From Pseudaeromonas aegiceratis (GTDB lineage: Bacteria > Pseudomonadota > Gammaproteobacteria > Enterobacterales > Aeromonadaceae), in the NCBI RefSeq assembly GCF_046254905.1, contig NZ_CP158016.1, positions 930,001 through 994,000 of the forward strand: 64,000 nt of DNA. The letters run 5' to 3'. The position numbers and the translations under genes were made by a program. A model generated the notes under the pieces. It ran no database searches and was not told where the DNA came from. It worked only from the letters and a program-made list of their open reading frames with translations. Shown here piece after piece: positions 17,166-25,413 of the stretch (its first letter is position 1; every line of letters begins with the position of its first letter).

Positions 17166-17194
17166 ATCAAGATATATCTCAGTAATATCTTGAT
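17166..17194. promoter_or_regulatory. Probable PadR operator
   Basis: This is a perfect 10-bp inverted repeat, ATCAAGATAT-N9-ATATCTTGAT, in the 211-bp region between the divergent padR and methyltransferase genes, 100 bp upstream of padR. PadR proteins bind AT-rich inverted repeats of similar size and often repress themselves. Confidence 0.6.
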
Positions 17195-17277
17195 CAAGTT
17201 TTGTTCGTGGGTTTTTATTGCGGCGGCGGGACCTGGGGGCTAGCCTGGGATCCGCGTTGTTGTGAGGAGACGTTCAC

Positions 17278-17877
17278 ATGTGGGATCAACGTTACGCCAG
17301 GCCCGAGTACGTCTATGGGCTGGAGCCCAACGACTTTGTCCGGCAGAGTCTGCCGCACCTGAGCCCGGGCGGGCGCCTGCTCTGCCTGGCCGAAGGGGAG
17401 GGGCGCAACGCCGTCTGGCTGGCGCAGCAGGGCTTCGCGGTGAGTGGGGTGGATGGCTCGGCGGTGGCCCGGGACAAGGCCCTGGCCCTGGCCGCCAGCC
17501 GCGGCGTCAGCCTGAGTTATATCCAGGCGGATCTGGCGGAGTTTGCCCTGGGAGAGGCCTGTTGGGATGGCATCATCAGCATCTTCGCCCACCTGCCGCC
17601 GGCCTTGCGCCAGCGGGTGCATGGCGCCTGCGTCCAGGCCCTGAAGCCCGGTGGCTTGCTGGTGCTGGAGGCCTACACCCCCCGGCAGCTGGACTACGGC
17701 AGCGGCGGGCCGCCGGATCCGGCCTGGCTGATGAGTGCCGCGGGGCTGAGTCAGGAGCTGGCCGGTCTGACGATGGAGCTGCTGGAGGAGAAGGAGCGCA
17801 CCGTGCTGGAGGGGCTGGGCCACACCGGGCTGGGCCACGTGGTGCAGCTCCTGGCCCGGCGGCCCCTGGCCGATTAG
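17278..17877 (+). CDS. Class I SAM-dependent methyltransferase (TehB/TPMT-like)
   Basis: The protein has 199 residues with a Rossmann-type SAM site. Motif I is LLCLAEGEGRNAVWLAQQGF, motif II is VSGVDGSAVA, and an acidic loop IQADLAEFAL precedes WDGIISIFAHLPP. The N-terminal WDQRYARPEYVYGLEPNDFV is typical of the TehB/thiopurine-methyltransferase group, members of which methylate tellurite, selenite or small thiols. The substrate is not known here. It is divergent from padR with the shared operator between, so it may be PadR-controlled. The ATG follows GAGGAGACGTTCAC. Confidence 0.8.
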   Translation: MWDQRYARPEYVYGLEPNDFVRQSLPHLSPGGRLLCLAEGEGRNAVWLAQQGFAVSGVDGSAVARDKALALAASRGVSLSYIQADLAEFALGEACWDGIISIFAHLPPALRQRVHGACVQALKPGGLLVLEAYTPRQLDYGSGGPPDPAWLMSAAGLSQELAGLTMELLEEKERTVLEGLGHTGLGHVVQLLARRPLAD

Positions 17878-17889
17878 CGACCGGCCCGA

Positions 17890-18468
17890 TTAGAGCGCCT
17901 GGGCCAGTTTGGCCACCCGCGCCAGCCAGGCTTGGCGGCGGGTCTCGGTGGCCGAGCGCACCGGTCCCAGGCTGAGGATCTTCACCGGCTTGACGCCGCA
18001 AAAGCCCAGTACGGCGCGCTTCATCAGCTGGTGGCCGGGCTGGCGAGTGAACCAGCGGTAGTACCAGGGGGGCGATTCCATGGTGACGATCAGCTGGGCG
18101 CTGCGTCCGGCCAGCAGCCGATCCCACTGGGGATCCTGGGCATGGTACTGGAAGGCGAAGCCCGGCAGCAGCACGCGGTCGATGAAGCCCTTGATCAGGG
18201 CCGGCGGGCCACCCCACCAGGTGGGATAGACCCAGACCAGGTGGTCGGCCTACCGCAGATCGGCCTGGGCCCGCTGCAGATCCGGCTCCAGGGGCTGCAC
18301 CTGGCGGTAACCCTCATGCAGCACGGGATCAAATTGCAGCTGCCCCAGTTCCAGCCGCCGCACGGCGTGACCCAGCGCCTCGGCGCTGCGCTGGTAACGG
18401 TCGGCCAACTGGCCGCACAGACTCTCTTGGGCCGGGTGGCCCAGGATCAGCACTATCTTCCTGCTCAT
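17890..18468 (-). pseudogene. Flavodoxin-fold NAD(P)H:quinone oxidoreductase gene with in-frame amber stop
   Basis: The reading frame from the ATG at 18466-18468 (AGGAG upstream) starts MSRKIVLILGHPAQESLCGQ, the FMN-binding start of the NQO1/KefF/YwrO family. It runs to a TAG at 18250-18252. Translation in the same frame then continues without a break for 120 codons: ADHLVWVYPTWWGGPPALIK, then GFIDRVLLPGFAFQY. The family motif across the stop is usually a polar residue followed by AD, so a CAG to TAG change is likely. Total length of 192 codons is normal for the family. It is either a recent pseudogene or a sequencing error. Confidence 0.85.
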
Positions 18469-18519
18469 CTTGCGCTCCTGCTGCGCCATGGTGTCAGTCT
18501 GCCTGCTGGCCATGACGGC

Positions 18520-19065
18520 CTAGTGACGGGTGAGGCGCCAGCTATGTGTCTCGAAGTCATAGTCGATGCTGTTCAGCACGATCCAGGTGGCCGGGTAGTC
18601 TAGGCTGGGCTGGCCGGCCCGGTTGAGATAGTGCAGGCCGAAGGCCCGTACCGCCTGCTGCTGTTGCTGGCTCAGCCCCAGCTGGTGCAGGCCGGCGGGA
18701 TAGCGGCCCAGGCTATGGTAGAAGCGCTCGATCCGCTCCGACACCAGGTTGGCGGTCTGTCCGGCCTGATGGGCCAGCCAGAAATGCCGGCCGAACAGGA
18801 GGGTGAAGGCCAGCAGCCAGAGCAGGCCATGGCGCAGGGGGCCGCGCAGGGGCAGGCGTCGCCAGTAGAGCAGGGGCAGGCTGAGGCCGTAGTAGACGAG
18901 GCAGAACAGGGCCACCGGCAGGGCGATAAAGCCGGCATGGCGCGGCAGGCAGCACAGGGTCACCAGCAGGATCAGGGCCGGCAGCAGCTGGCGCAGCGGA
19001 CCCCGCCGACAGGCGAACTCCTCAGGATCCCGCGCCAGGCGTGAACGCAACAGTAGGCTGGGCAT
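18520..19065 (-). CDS. Uncharacterised integral membrane protein
   Basis: The protein has 181 residues. The ATG at 19063-19065 follows GGGAGG. Three hydrophobic helices lie in the first half (LLPALILLVTLCCLP, GFIALPVALFCLVYYGLSLP and LRHGLLWLLAFTLLF). A soluble C-terminal part follows (about 105-181) containing QTANLVSERIERFYHSLGRY, like the pilin-associated 'Y-x-x-L-G-x-Y-P' region seen in periplasmic degradation-marker domains. I do not recognise the family. It precedes the broken quinone reductase gene by 51 bp on the same strand. Confidence 0.65.
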   Translation of the reverse strand: MPSLLLRSRLARDPEEFACRRGPLRQLLPALILLVTLCCLPRHAGFIALPVALFCLVYYGLSLPLLYWRRLPLRGPLRHGLLWLLAFTLLFGRHFWLAHQAGQTANLVSERIERFYHSLGRYPAGLHQLGLSQQQQQAVRAFGLHYLNRAGQPSLDYPATWIVLNSIDYDFETHSWRLTRH

Positions 19066-19324
19066 GTTTCCTCCCGGGTGGCGGTGGCAGGCCATTGTGC
19101 CCAAGGGACCAGGGCCTTGCTCCTGGGAAAGTGAACAACTGTTGACCAGCTCGCAAAATGATTCGTTTGAGTATGATCTACGTCACTTGTTATGAGATTG
19201 CTGCCGCTCTGGCGTCGATGTGAAGAAAATATGACAAATTTCACGTACCGCTCAGTGTAACAGTGGCTACGCATGGTTCTGATTGATACCATCACTGGGC
19301 TCAAACTCTGATGAGGATCACATC

Positions 19325-19975
19325 ATGCGTAACGCTCTCTGTTTTGCCGCGCTGGCCTGGGCCGGTTGCGGTGCGGCACAGGCTGCCACCCCGGTTCAGC
19401 TCTCCTTGCCCGGCGTCAATCTGCCGGCGTCCGAGCAGGTCACAGGGGTACGGTTGGATCTGCTCTACGGTAAGACGCAACAGGTCAAGGGTCTGGATCT
19501 GCCCTTGTTCGCCCTCTCGGATACCAACGACTTCACCGGCCTGCAACTGGGCCTGGGCCTGGGGGCCGGCCGGGTGCGCAATCACTTCAAGGGGATCGCG
19601 GTCACCCTGTTCAACTGGCACGAAGGCCAGGACGTGGGGGGCAACCTGGGCTTCGTCAACTACACCCGCTCGGTCAGCGGGGTGAACCTGGGGGGCATCG
19701 CCAACGTCACCGGCGATGTCTACGGTCTCAACGTTGCCGGCCTGGTGAACTACACGGGTGGGGTGCGGGGCCTGAACTTTGCGCCGGTGAACGTCTCTCG
19801 GGGCAAGGCCTTGGCCAGCATAGGCTTCGTCAACTACGCCGACAGCGCCACCTTCCAGCTGGGCTTCTTCAATGCCACCCAGCACCTGGAGGGGATCCAG
19901 ATCGGCCTGGGCAACTATGCCCCCAACGGCATACTGCCGGTGATGCCCCTGGTGAACTTCAGCAAGTCGTTCTAA
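19325..19975 (+). CDS. Secreted/surface protein with glycine-asparagine repeats (LA_2272-like)
   Basis: The protein has 216 residues with a Sec signal peptide ending GCGAAQA. From about residue 75 it is built of repeats of about 20 residues on the theme GLN-x-AGLVNYTG-x-V-x-GLN (for example DVYGLNVAGLVNYTGGVRGL and then NFAPVNVSRGKALASIGFVN). This predicts a regular beta-sheet or beta-solenoid surface. The pattern resembles 'LA_2272 family surface repeat' proteins, of unknown function. GAGGATCACATC precedes the ATG. A bidirectional terminator follows. Confidence 0.7.
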   Translation: MRNALCFAALAWAGCGAAQAATPVQLSLPGVNLPASEQVTGVRLDLLYGKTQQVKGLDLPLFALSDTNDFTGLQLGLGLGAGRVRNHFKGIAVTLFNWHEGQDVGGNLGFVNYTRSVSGVNLGGIANVTGDVYGLNVAGLVNYTGGVRGLNFAPVNVSRGKALASIGFVNYADSATFQLGFFNATQHLEGIQIGLGNYAPNGILPVMPLVNFSKSF

Positions 19976-19992
19976 TTAAGCGGTCACAGACC

Positions 19993-20018
19993 AACAAGGC
20001 GCCTTTTGGCGCCTTGTT
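19993..20018. terminator. Bidirectional intrinsic terminator
   Basis: An 11-bp perfect stem, AACAAGGCGCC with loop TTTT, lies between the convergent surface-repeat gene and the MscS gene. Confidence 0.85.
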
Positions 20019-20028
20019 TATTTTGGGG

Positions 20029-21711
20029 CTAAGCCGGCTTTTGCCCGGCGGTGGCCGCCGGCTCCACTGCTGCGGTCTCAGGCGCGGCCGGCTCGGCCGG
20101 CACCTGGGCCGGCGCCGGGTACCAGTGCTCCGGCGGCACATGCTTGCTCTGGGCGGTATCGGCCATGTAATGGGGCGACATGATGGCCACGCCGTAGCGG
20201 TTGAACACATCCTGGATGTTGGCATGCAGCCGGCTCAGCAGATCCGCCCTGGGGGTGGGGGTGTCGGGAATGGCATGGGCCACCAGCCGGTACTCGGGGT
20301 AGAAGTCCGACAGGGCGGTCTGCAGCACCCGGGGCGCGGGGTCGGCCTGGATGCCCGGGGTGAGGCGGGCGGCCTCCAGCAGCATGGCCTCCACCTGGCG
20401 CCAGGGGGTGTCGTAGCCAATGGTGACGCTGGTATCCAGCAGGTAGCCGGGCCCCTCGACGGTGCGGGAGTAGTTCTTGGTCACCGAGCCCGTGATCAGG
20501 GTGTTGGGCAGGGTCAGGGTCTCGCCGGCGCCGGTCTGGATCCGGGTGGTGAACATGCCTAACGCGATGACGGTGCCCTCATGCTCGCCGATGCGCACGA
20601 ACTCCCCCACCCGCAGGGTATGGGAGTAGGTGAGGATGAGCCCCGCCGCCGCCTGACCCACCACGTTGGATGCCCCCAGGGAGATCATCAGACCGACGAT
20701 CACCGACAGCCCCTTGAAGGCTTCGGTCTGGGCGCCGGGCAGGTAGGGATAGGCCATGGCCAGGGCAAACAGCCAGATGGCCAGGGAGATGAGCCGGCTG
20801 GTGGGCAGCAGTGTCTCCCGGGTCAGCCAGCTGATGGTGCCGGGGGCGGCCAGCCGCTGCAGCAGGGCCGCCAGCAGGGCGATGGACCCCTTGGCCAGCA
20901 GGAAGATCACCAGGGCCACCAGTATGCCCGGCAGGGCCGACACCATGGCGGTCAGTATGCCGGCGGCCAGATCCAGCAGGTAGGCATCCAGCCCCTCGCC
21001 CCAGGGGCGGGTGAAGGGGAAGCGCTGCAGCACGAAGCTCAGCCACTCGAACAGGCACAATAAGATGAGGCCGCCGCACAGCAGGCCCACGCTGCGGCGC
21101 AGCACGGGGTAGAGCAGGCCGGTATCCAGCACGCTGGTGTTGCCGATCTTGAAGCGGCTGGTCTGCTGGCGCATCAGGGGCAGCAGGGCGGCCATCAGCC
21201 TCTGGCGGATAAACAGCAGCAGGCGCAGGGCGACATAGAGCAGCAGCGTCGCCAGCAGGCTCCAGCCGGCGGCCTGCAGCAAAAACTCCAGGCTGCGGCT
21301 CTCGTGGGCCTCGATGATCACCTGGCGCAGGGCTGCCGCCGCTCCCTCGGCGGCCTGCTGCACCGTCTGCTCGGCGGGGCCCAGATCCCCCGGCGAGAGG
21401 ATGAAGGCCCGCTGGCCACCCACCAGCAGCAGGACGCTGTTCTGGATCGGCTGCAGGCTGACCTCCAGGGGGCCATCGGCGCCCAGCAGCCCCTTGAGGA
21501 TAAATTCGGCCCGCTGTACCCGGATCTGGGGGGATTCCCCCAGCAGGTTGGCTCTCAGGGTCACCACGGGGCGGTTGGCCAGGGTCAGGGTGGCGGGGGG
21601 CGCCAGGGTCTGCGCCGACGGCGCGTCGGCCTGCTCGGCGCCGGCGGCGCCACGGCAGAGCAGCAGCCCGGTCAGGGCCAGGCAGGAGAGCAGAACACGC
21701 CATTGCGTCAT
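20029..21711 (-). CDS. MscS-family mechanosensitive ion channel with periplasmic N-terminus
   Basis: The protein has 560 residues. It has a signal peptide (LLSCLALTGLLLCRGAAGA), a periplasmic domain (about 25-145), about five to six membrane helices, and the MscS pore helix region GLSVIVGLMISLGASNVVGQ. The beta-domain follows with LRVGEFVRIGEHEGTVIALG and TRIQTGAGETLTLPNTLITG. The C-terminus is Pro/Ala-rich. It opens under membrane tension to release solutes on osmotic downshift. It is larger than MscS (286 residues) and smaller than MscK, like YnaI/YbdG-type medium channels. Confidence 0.9.
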   Translation of the reverse strand: MTQWRVLLSCLALTGLLLCRGAAGAEQADAPSAQTLAPPATLTLANRPVVTLRANLLGESPQIRVQRAEFILKGLLGADGPLEVSLQPIQNSVLLLVGGQRAFILSPGDLGPAEQTVQQAAEGAAAALRQVIIEAHESRSLEFLLQAAGWSLLATLLLYVALRLLLFIRQRLMAALLPLMRQQTSRFKIGNTSVLDTGLLYPVLRRSVGLLCGGLILLCLFEWLSFVLQRFPFTRPWGEGLDAYLLDLAAGILTAMVSALPGILVALVIFLLAKGSIALLAALLQRLAAPGTISWLTRETLLPTSRLISLAIWLFALAMAYPYLPGAQTEAFKGLSVIVGLMISLGASNVVGQAAAGLILTYSHTLRVGEFVRIGEHEGTVIALGMFTTRIQTGAGETLTLPNTLITGSVTKNYSRTVEGPGYLLDTSVTIGYDTPWRQVEAMLLEAARLTPGIQADPAPRVLQTALSDFYPEYRLVAHAIPDTPTPRADLLSRLHANIQDVFNRYGVAIMSPHYMADTAQSKHVPPEHWYPAPAQVPAEPAAPETAAVEPAATAGQKPA

Positions 21712-21805
21712 AGCGCCTCGCTTAGCGGCCGGGCCGCCGAATGGGATGAAGGACTTGTTTGTCCCCCATCATTGGCCAGTCGGGGCGGCAGATCCAGCCC
21801 CCGGC

Positions 21806-22579
21806 TCAGAAAAACAGCTCAGGCTCCAGACGGACCTGGCATTGCTGGCTCAGGCGGGCCGACAGGGCCAGCATGTAGGGATCCTGATAGGCGCGGGCCG
21901 CCACATCGCAGGCCTTGATGCAGGCGGCGCAACCGATGCACAGGGTCGAGTCCGTCTGCCCCGGCTCGTCCGCCGAGATGGCCCCGGTGGGGCAGGCCTC
22001 GACGCAGGCCAGGCAGCGCAGGCAGAGAGCCATCTCGGTCTGGGGCACCAGGCCGGAGGACGGCTTGCGTTCCTTGTAGGGGAACTGCCCCGGCAGGACC
22101 GGCGTGCCAAACTGACCGTCTTGCCGGTGCTGGGCCAGCTGCCGGCCGAAGGCGCGGGCCTGGGCCAGATCCGACTCGTCAGGCCGGTTGGCGGCGGTGG
22201 GGTGTTCCGCCGTGGAGTAGGAGTGCTCGCCGATAAAGGCGCCGGCCGCCACCAGCTGGCAGCCACGCTGGCGCAACAGATCCGCCAGCTCCAGCAGGGC
22301 ATCCTCATAGGCCCGGTTGCCGTAGAGCACCACCGCCACCGTCGGCACCCCCTGGCCATCCAGCTGGGCCAGCCGCGGGTAGACGATTTCGGGGATGCGG
22401 CCGCCGTACACGGGTACTCCCACCAGCAGCAGCTGGCTGGGGGGCAGGGGGCCCGTGAAGGGGGCGAAGGTGAGATCCTGCGCCAGGGTGTGGGCGGCGG
22501 CCAGTCCCTCGCCGATGGCGGTGAGGATCCGTTGGGTGGTCTGGGTGGGGGAGAAGTAGAGCAGGCTGAGGGTGTCCAT
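21806..22579 (-). CDS. EFR1-family ferrodoxin (flavodoxin fold plus two [4Fe-4S] clusters)
   Basis: The protein has 257 residues from the ATG at 22577-22579. The N-terminal flavodoxin-like FMN fold has LLYFSPTQTTQRI (phosphate loop) and GVPVYGGRIPEIV. Two bacterial ferredoxin motifs follow at about 186-230: CLRCLACVEACPTGAI and CIGCAACIKACDV. It is a soluble electron carrier of the EFR1 group; the partner redox enzyme is unknown. A methyltransferase gene lies 97 bp upstream on the same strand. Confidence 0.88.
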   Translation of the reverse strand: MDTLSLLYFSPTQTTQRILTAIGEGLAAAHTLAQDLTFAPFTGPLPPSQLLLVGVPVYGGRIPEIVYPRLAQLDGQGVPTVAVVLYGNRAYEDALLELADLLRQRGCQLVAAGAFIGEHSYSTAEHPTAANRPDESDLAQARAFGRQLAQHRQDGQFGTPVLPGQFPYKERKPSSGLVPQTEMALCLRCLACVEACPTGAISADEPGQTDSTLCIGCAACIKACDVAARAYQDPYMLALSARLSQQCQVRLEPELFF

Positions 22580-22676
22580 TGGGCTGTGCCTTGGGAATGG
22601 GAGAGTCAGACCACCAGTGTGCCCCGCCCTGGGCTGCGGCACTGTGATATGACTCATTTGGCGCAGATTTTGCCCC

Positions 22677-23288
22677 TCAGGCCTTCTGCGCCATCAGCAA
22701 AAACAGCGGGTATTGGCGCGGCGCACCGTCGACGGTTTTCTCGATGGTGAAGTAGGGGGCATGGCGCACCTGGGCAAAGTCGGCCGCCCGAGCCAGCTGG
22801 GCCAGGGCCTCCGGATCCAGGCCGTTGTGGCCGGCAAAGTCGGCGTGCTGGCGGTGAAAGGCGCCGTCCTCCGGGTAGAGATCCGCCACGAACAGCTGAC
22901 CGCCGGGGGCCAGCAGGGCGTGGGCATCGGCGAAGAAGCCGGCCAGATCCCTCACGTGATGCAGCACCATCAGGCAGGCCACGGCATCTTGCGGCGGCTG
23001 TGCCGGCAGCCGTTCCGCCTGGCGGGTCTGCACATGGTTCAGAGCCAGGGCGTCGATCTTCTGCCGGGCCTGGGCCAGCATGGCGGCGGAGGCGTCCACC
23101 AGCGCCACCGCATCGAAGCTCTCCGCCAGCTGCAGCCCCAGCAGACCCGTGCCGCAGCCAAACTCCAGCAGGCGACCGCCGGGGGCGGGGCGCAAGGCCC
23201 GTATCCCCTCGGCCGTGATCCTGGCGCGGGTCAGTTTGGCCGGGTCGGCGTCCCAGCGGCTGGCTTGGGCGTCAAAGTAGCGGGTCAT
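22677..23288 (-). CDS. Class I SAM-dependent methyltransferase
   Basis: The protein has 203 residues. The ATG at 23286-23288 follows AGGAG. Motif I is GGRLLEFGCGTGLLGLQLAE, motif II is VALVDASAAMLAQARQKI, motif III is AVACLMVLHHVRDL and post III is LAPGGQLFVADLY. The acceptor is unknown; the fold is of the UbiE/Methyltransf_11 type. It is divergent from the phosphatase-kinase fusion gene, with only 127 bp between starts. Confidence 0.88.
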   Translation of the reverse strand: MTRYFDAQASRWDADPAKLTRARITAEGIRALRPAPGGRLLEFGCGTGLLGLQLAESFDAVALVDASAAMLAQARQKIDALALNHVQTRQAERLPAQPPQDAVACLMVLHHVRDLAGFFADAHALLAPGGQLFVADLYPEDGAFHRQHADFAGHNGLDPEALAQLARAADFAQVRHAPYFTIEKTVDGAPRQYPLFLLMAQKA

Positions 23289-23415
23289 GGGCGGCTCCTT
23301 GTCGGATCTCAATCGGCGGTGCGGCATAACCCAGTGTGCCGGTTTTGCGGGCCCCACGGTAGTCCTGCCGGGCGGCTGTGGTACCCTCGGACTTCTTGTC
23401 ATCGCCGGAGCCCCC

Positions 23416-24651
23416 ATGGCCAGGACCAGCCAGAGCCACCCCCTCCAGATCGCCCAGGTACAGGCCAGCCCGGCCCAGGGCCGCATCGGCATCACCTTCT
23501 GCCCGGGCAAGCAGGATCCCTTCGCTCTCTCCGGCGCCTGGGCGCGGGATCTGACCACGGATCTGGCGGCCATCACCGCCTGGGGTGCCCGGCACCTGGT
23601 GACCCTGGTGGAGCCGGCGGAGCTTAATGAACTCAAGGTGCCGCAACTGGGCCAGGCTGCCCGCCAGGCCGGGCTCAGCTGGTATCACTTGCCCATCGCC
23701 GACTACTCGGTGCCGAGCGATGAGTTCGAGCGCCAGTGGTGCGACGTGGGGCGGACCCTGCGCCAGGCCCTGCGGCACGGCGAGGATGTGCTGGTGCACT
23801 GCAAGGGGGGCCTGGGTCGGGCGGGCATGATCGCCGCCCGCTTGCTGGTGGAGCTGGGCCTGCCGCCGGTGACGGCCATCCGCGCCGTGCGCCGGGCCCG
23901 CCCCGGTGCCATCGAGACCCCGGCACAGCTGGCCCTGGTGCGCCGCACCCAGCCCCTGACGGACGAGGTGCCGCCCCTGGATAGCGATAGCCTGATCCGG
24001 GTGGGCGGCCAGCTGGGCAGCAACCCGGCGGGACTGTATCAGGACGCCGACGGGCGGTGCTACTACATCAAGACCCTGGAGAGCCTGGATCACGCCCGCA
24101 ACGAGCGGCTGGCCGCCCGCCTCTACGCCCTGGCCGGTGCCCCGACCCTGCCCTATGTGGCCACCCGGGATCCCCTGCAGATCGCCACCGCCTGGCTGGC
24201 CCTGGACAAGCGCCGACTGAGCCAGTTCAGCGACACCGAGCGTCGCCAGGCACAAGCCTGGTTTGGCGTGCATGCCTGGACCGCCAACTGGGATGCCGCC
24301 GGTCTGCTGGGGGATAACCAGGGGGTGTGGCAGGGACGGGTGCTGACCCTGGACGTGGGGGGCGCCCTGGCGTTTCGCGCCTACGGGGATCCCAAGGGCA
24401 GCGCCTTCGGTAACGAGGTGAACGAGATCGACCGGCTGCGCACCGACCCGGACAACCCCCAGGCGGTGCGCCTGTTCGGCGATATGGACGCGGCTGCCTT
24501 GCGGCAGGCCATAGAGCGGGTGCTGCGGATCCCGGCGGAGGAGATCCGCGCCTGTGTGCTGGCGTGTGGCGGCCGCGAGCGGCTGGCGGACAAGCTAATC
24601 GCCCGCCAGGCCGACATGGCGCGGCAGTTAGGGGAGGGGCTGTTGCCTTGA
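23416..24651 (+). CDS. Dual-specificity phosphatase fused to a HipA/PI-kinase-like domain
   Basis: The protein has 411 residues in two parts. Residues about 20-180 form a cysteine phosphatase of the CDKN3/dual-specificity type, with P-loop VLVHCKGGLGRAG (Cys129, Arg135) and a plausible general-acid Asp in PIADYS. Residues about 195-405 resemble the kinase-like domain often appended to phage head-morphogenesis proteins: GSNPAGLYQD, YYIKTLESLDHARNERLAAR (Lys219, Glu230), AWTANWDAAGLLGDN (Asp293, Asp300) and LDVGGALAFRA (Asp313). These are the positions expected for nucleotide binding in HipA-like kinases. Having opposing activities in one chain is unusual. The family reading of the C-terminal half is from memory and needs a profile search. 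Confidence 0.7.
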   Translation: MARTSQSHPLQIAQVQASPAQGRIGITFCPGKQDPFALSGAWARDLTTDLAAITAWGARHLVTLVEPAELNELKVPQLGQAARQAGLSWYHLPIADYSVPSDEFERQWCDVGRTLRQALRHGEDVLVHCKGGLGRAGMIAARLLVELGLPPVTAIRAVRRARPGAIETPAQLALVRRTQPLTDEVPPLDSDSLIRVGGQLGSNPAGLYQDADGRCYYIKTLESLDHARNERLAARLYALAGAPTLPYVATRDPLQIATAWLALDKRRLSQFSDTERRQAQAWFGVHAWTANWDAAGLLGDNQGVWQGRVLTLDVGGALAFRAYGDPKGSAFGNEVNEIDRLRTDPDNPQAVRLFGDMDAAALRQAIERVLRIPAEEIRACVLACGGRERLADKLIARQADMARQLGEGLLP

Positions 24652-24667
24652 AGGCGGCAGCGATTGA

Positions 24668-25363
24668 CTACACCAGATAGACATAGAGCGCCCATAAGCT
24701 GGTGGGGAGTACCACCGCCATGACACACAGGCCAAGACAGCCGCCATTGCCTGTGGCATAGCCCCGACCCTCCGCTGAATTGCGCTCATCCAGCCATCTG
24801 GCATGGCAGCTGCCACAGTAAAGCTTGAGTGAGCCCCGGTTCCAGGCAGCGATAGTTCGCCGGTTAAAGCGGGTGTCAGTATGACAGCGGCAACAGGTAA
24901 AGAACTCACTATCTGGCGTCTTGGCGCGATTACCCAGCATCAGCAAGAGCGCAGCTGGAACGGCTGCCATCAGGGTCTGTGCCAAATTGTGGGTGTTTAC
25001 ATAGAGGAAGACGGCGACTAGCCCCAGCAGCAGTCCGGCGCTCAGGCATAAATAATCCAGAGGCGTTCTTTTTACCGGCGCCAATTCGATCCGACCCTGA
25101 CGTCTGGCCGGCCTGTGCGCTGGTGGCTGACGTTTGGGGGTGCGCGCCATCGACAGGGGGGCGCCCTCAACGATCACTTGGGTGGCTCTGACTCTTTGTT
25201 GTTTGTCTATCTCCACCTCAAATTGGATCTCCACGCCAACCTTGGGGCGCATGCCAGTGGGATAGACCACTGAGATATGAAAAAACACCCGTTCAAAGTT
25301 GTCATCCGGCTGGATAAATCCGAAGCCCTTTTCATCATTCCATTGGCTGACTTTGCCTTTCAT
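24668..25363 (-). CDS. Cold-shock domain fused to membrane helices and a zinc ribbon
   Basis: The protein has 231 residues. Residues 1-68 are a cold-shock domain with RNP1 KGFGFI (12-17) and RNP2 VFFHI (26-30), which bind single-stranded nucleic acid. A basic linker (71-100) follows. Hydrophobic helices are at about 103-121 and 129-144. A possible zinc site with CCRCH (157-161) and CGSCH (183-187) precedes a last hydrophobic helix at 208-229. Common CSD fusions carry DUF1294 membrane tails; the zinc ribbon here is different. It ends 17 bp from the convergent phosphatase-kinase gene. It is a membrane-anchored RNA or ssDNA binder by inference. Confidence 0.75.
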   Translation of the reverse strand: MKGKVSQWNDEKGFGFIQPDDNFERVFFHISVVYPTGMRPKVGVEIQFEVEIDKQQRVRATQVIVEGAPLSMARTPKRQPPAHRPARRQGRIELAPVKRTPLDYLCLSAGLLLGLVAVFLYVNTHNLAQTLMAAVPAALLLMLGNRAKTPDSEFFTCCRCHTDTRFNRRTIAAWNRGSLKLYCGSCHARWLDERNSAEGRGYATGNGGCLGLCVMAVVLPTSLWALYVYLV

Positions 25364-25413
25364 CCCTGATCCTTAATCCATGTGTTTGCTGCGCCTTGCG
25401 TGGCTTGGTTGCG

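Noticed and set aside
21314..22750. 478-codon + strand frame across the MscS and EFR1 genes
   Set aside because: Both minus-strand genes have clear domain motifs; the + strand translation is Arg/Ser/Gly-biased shadow sequence.
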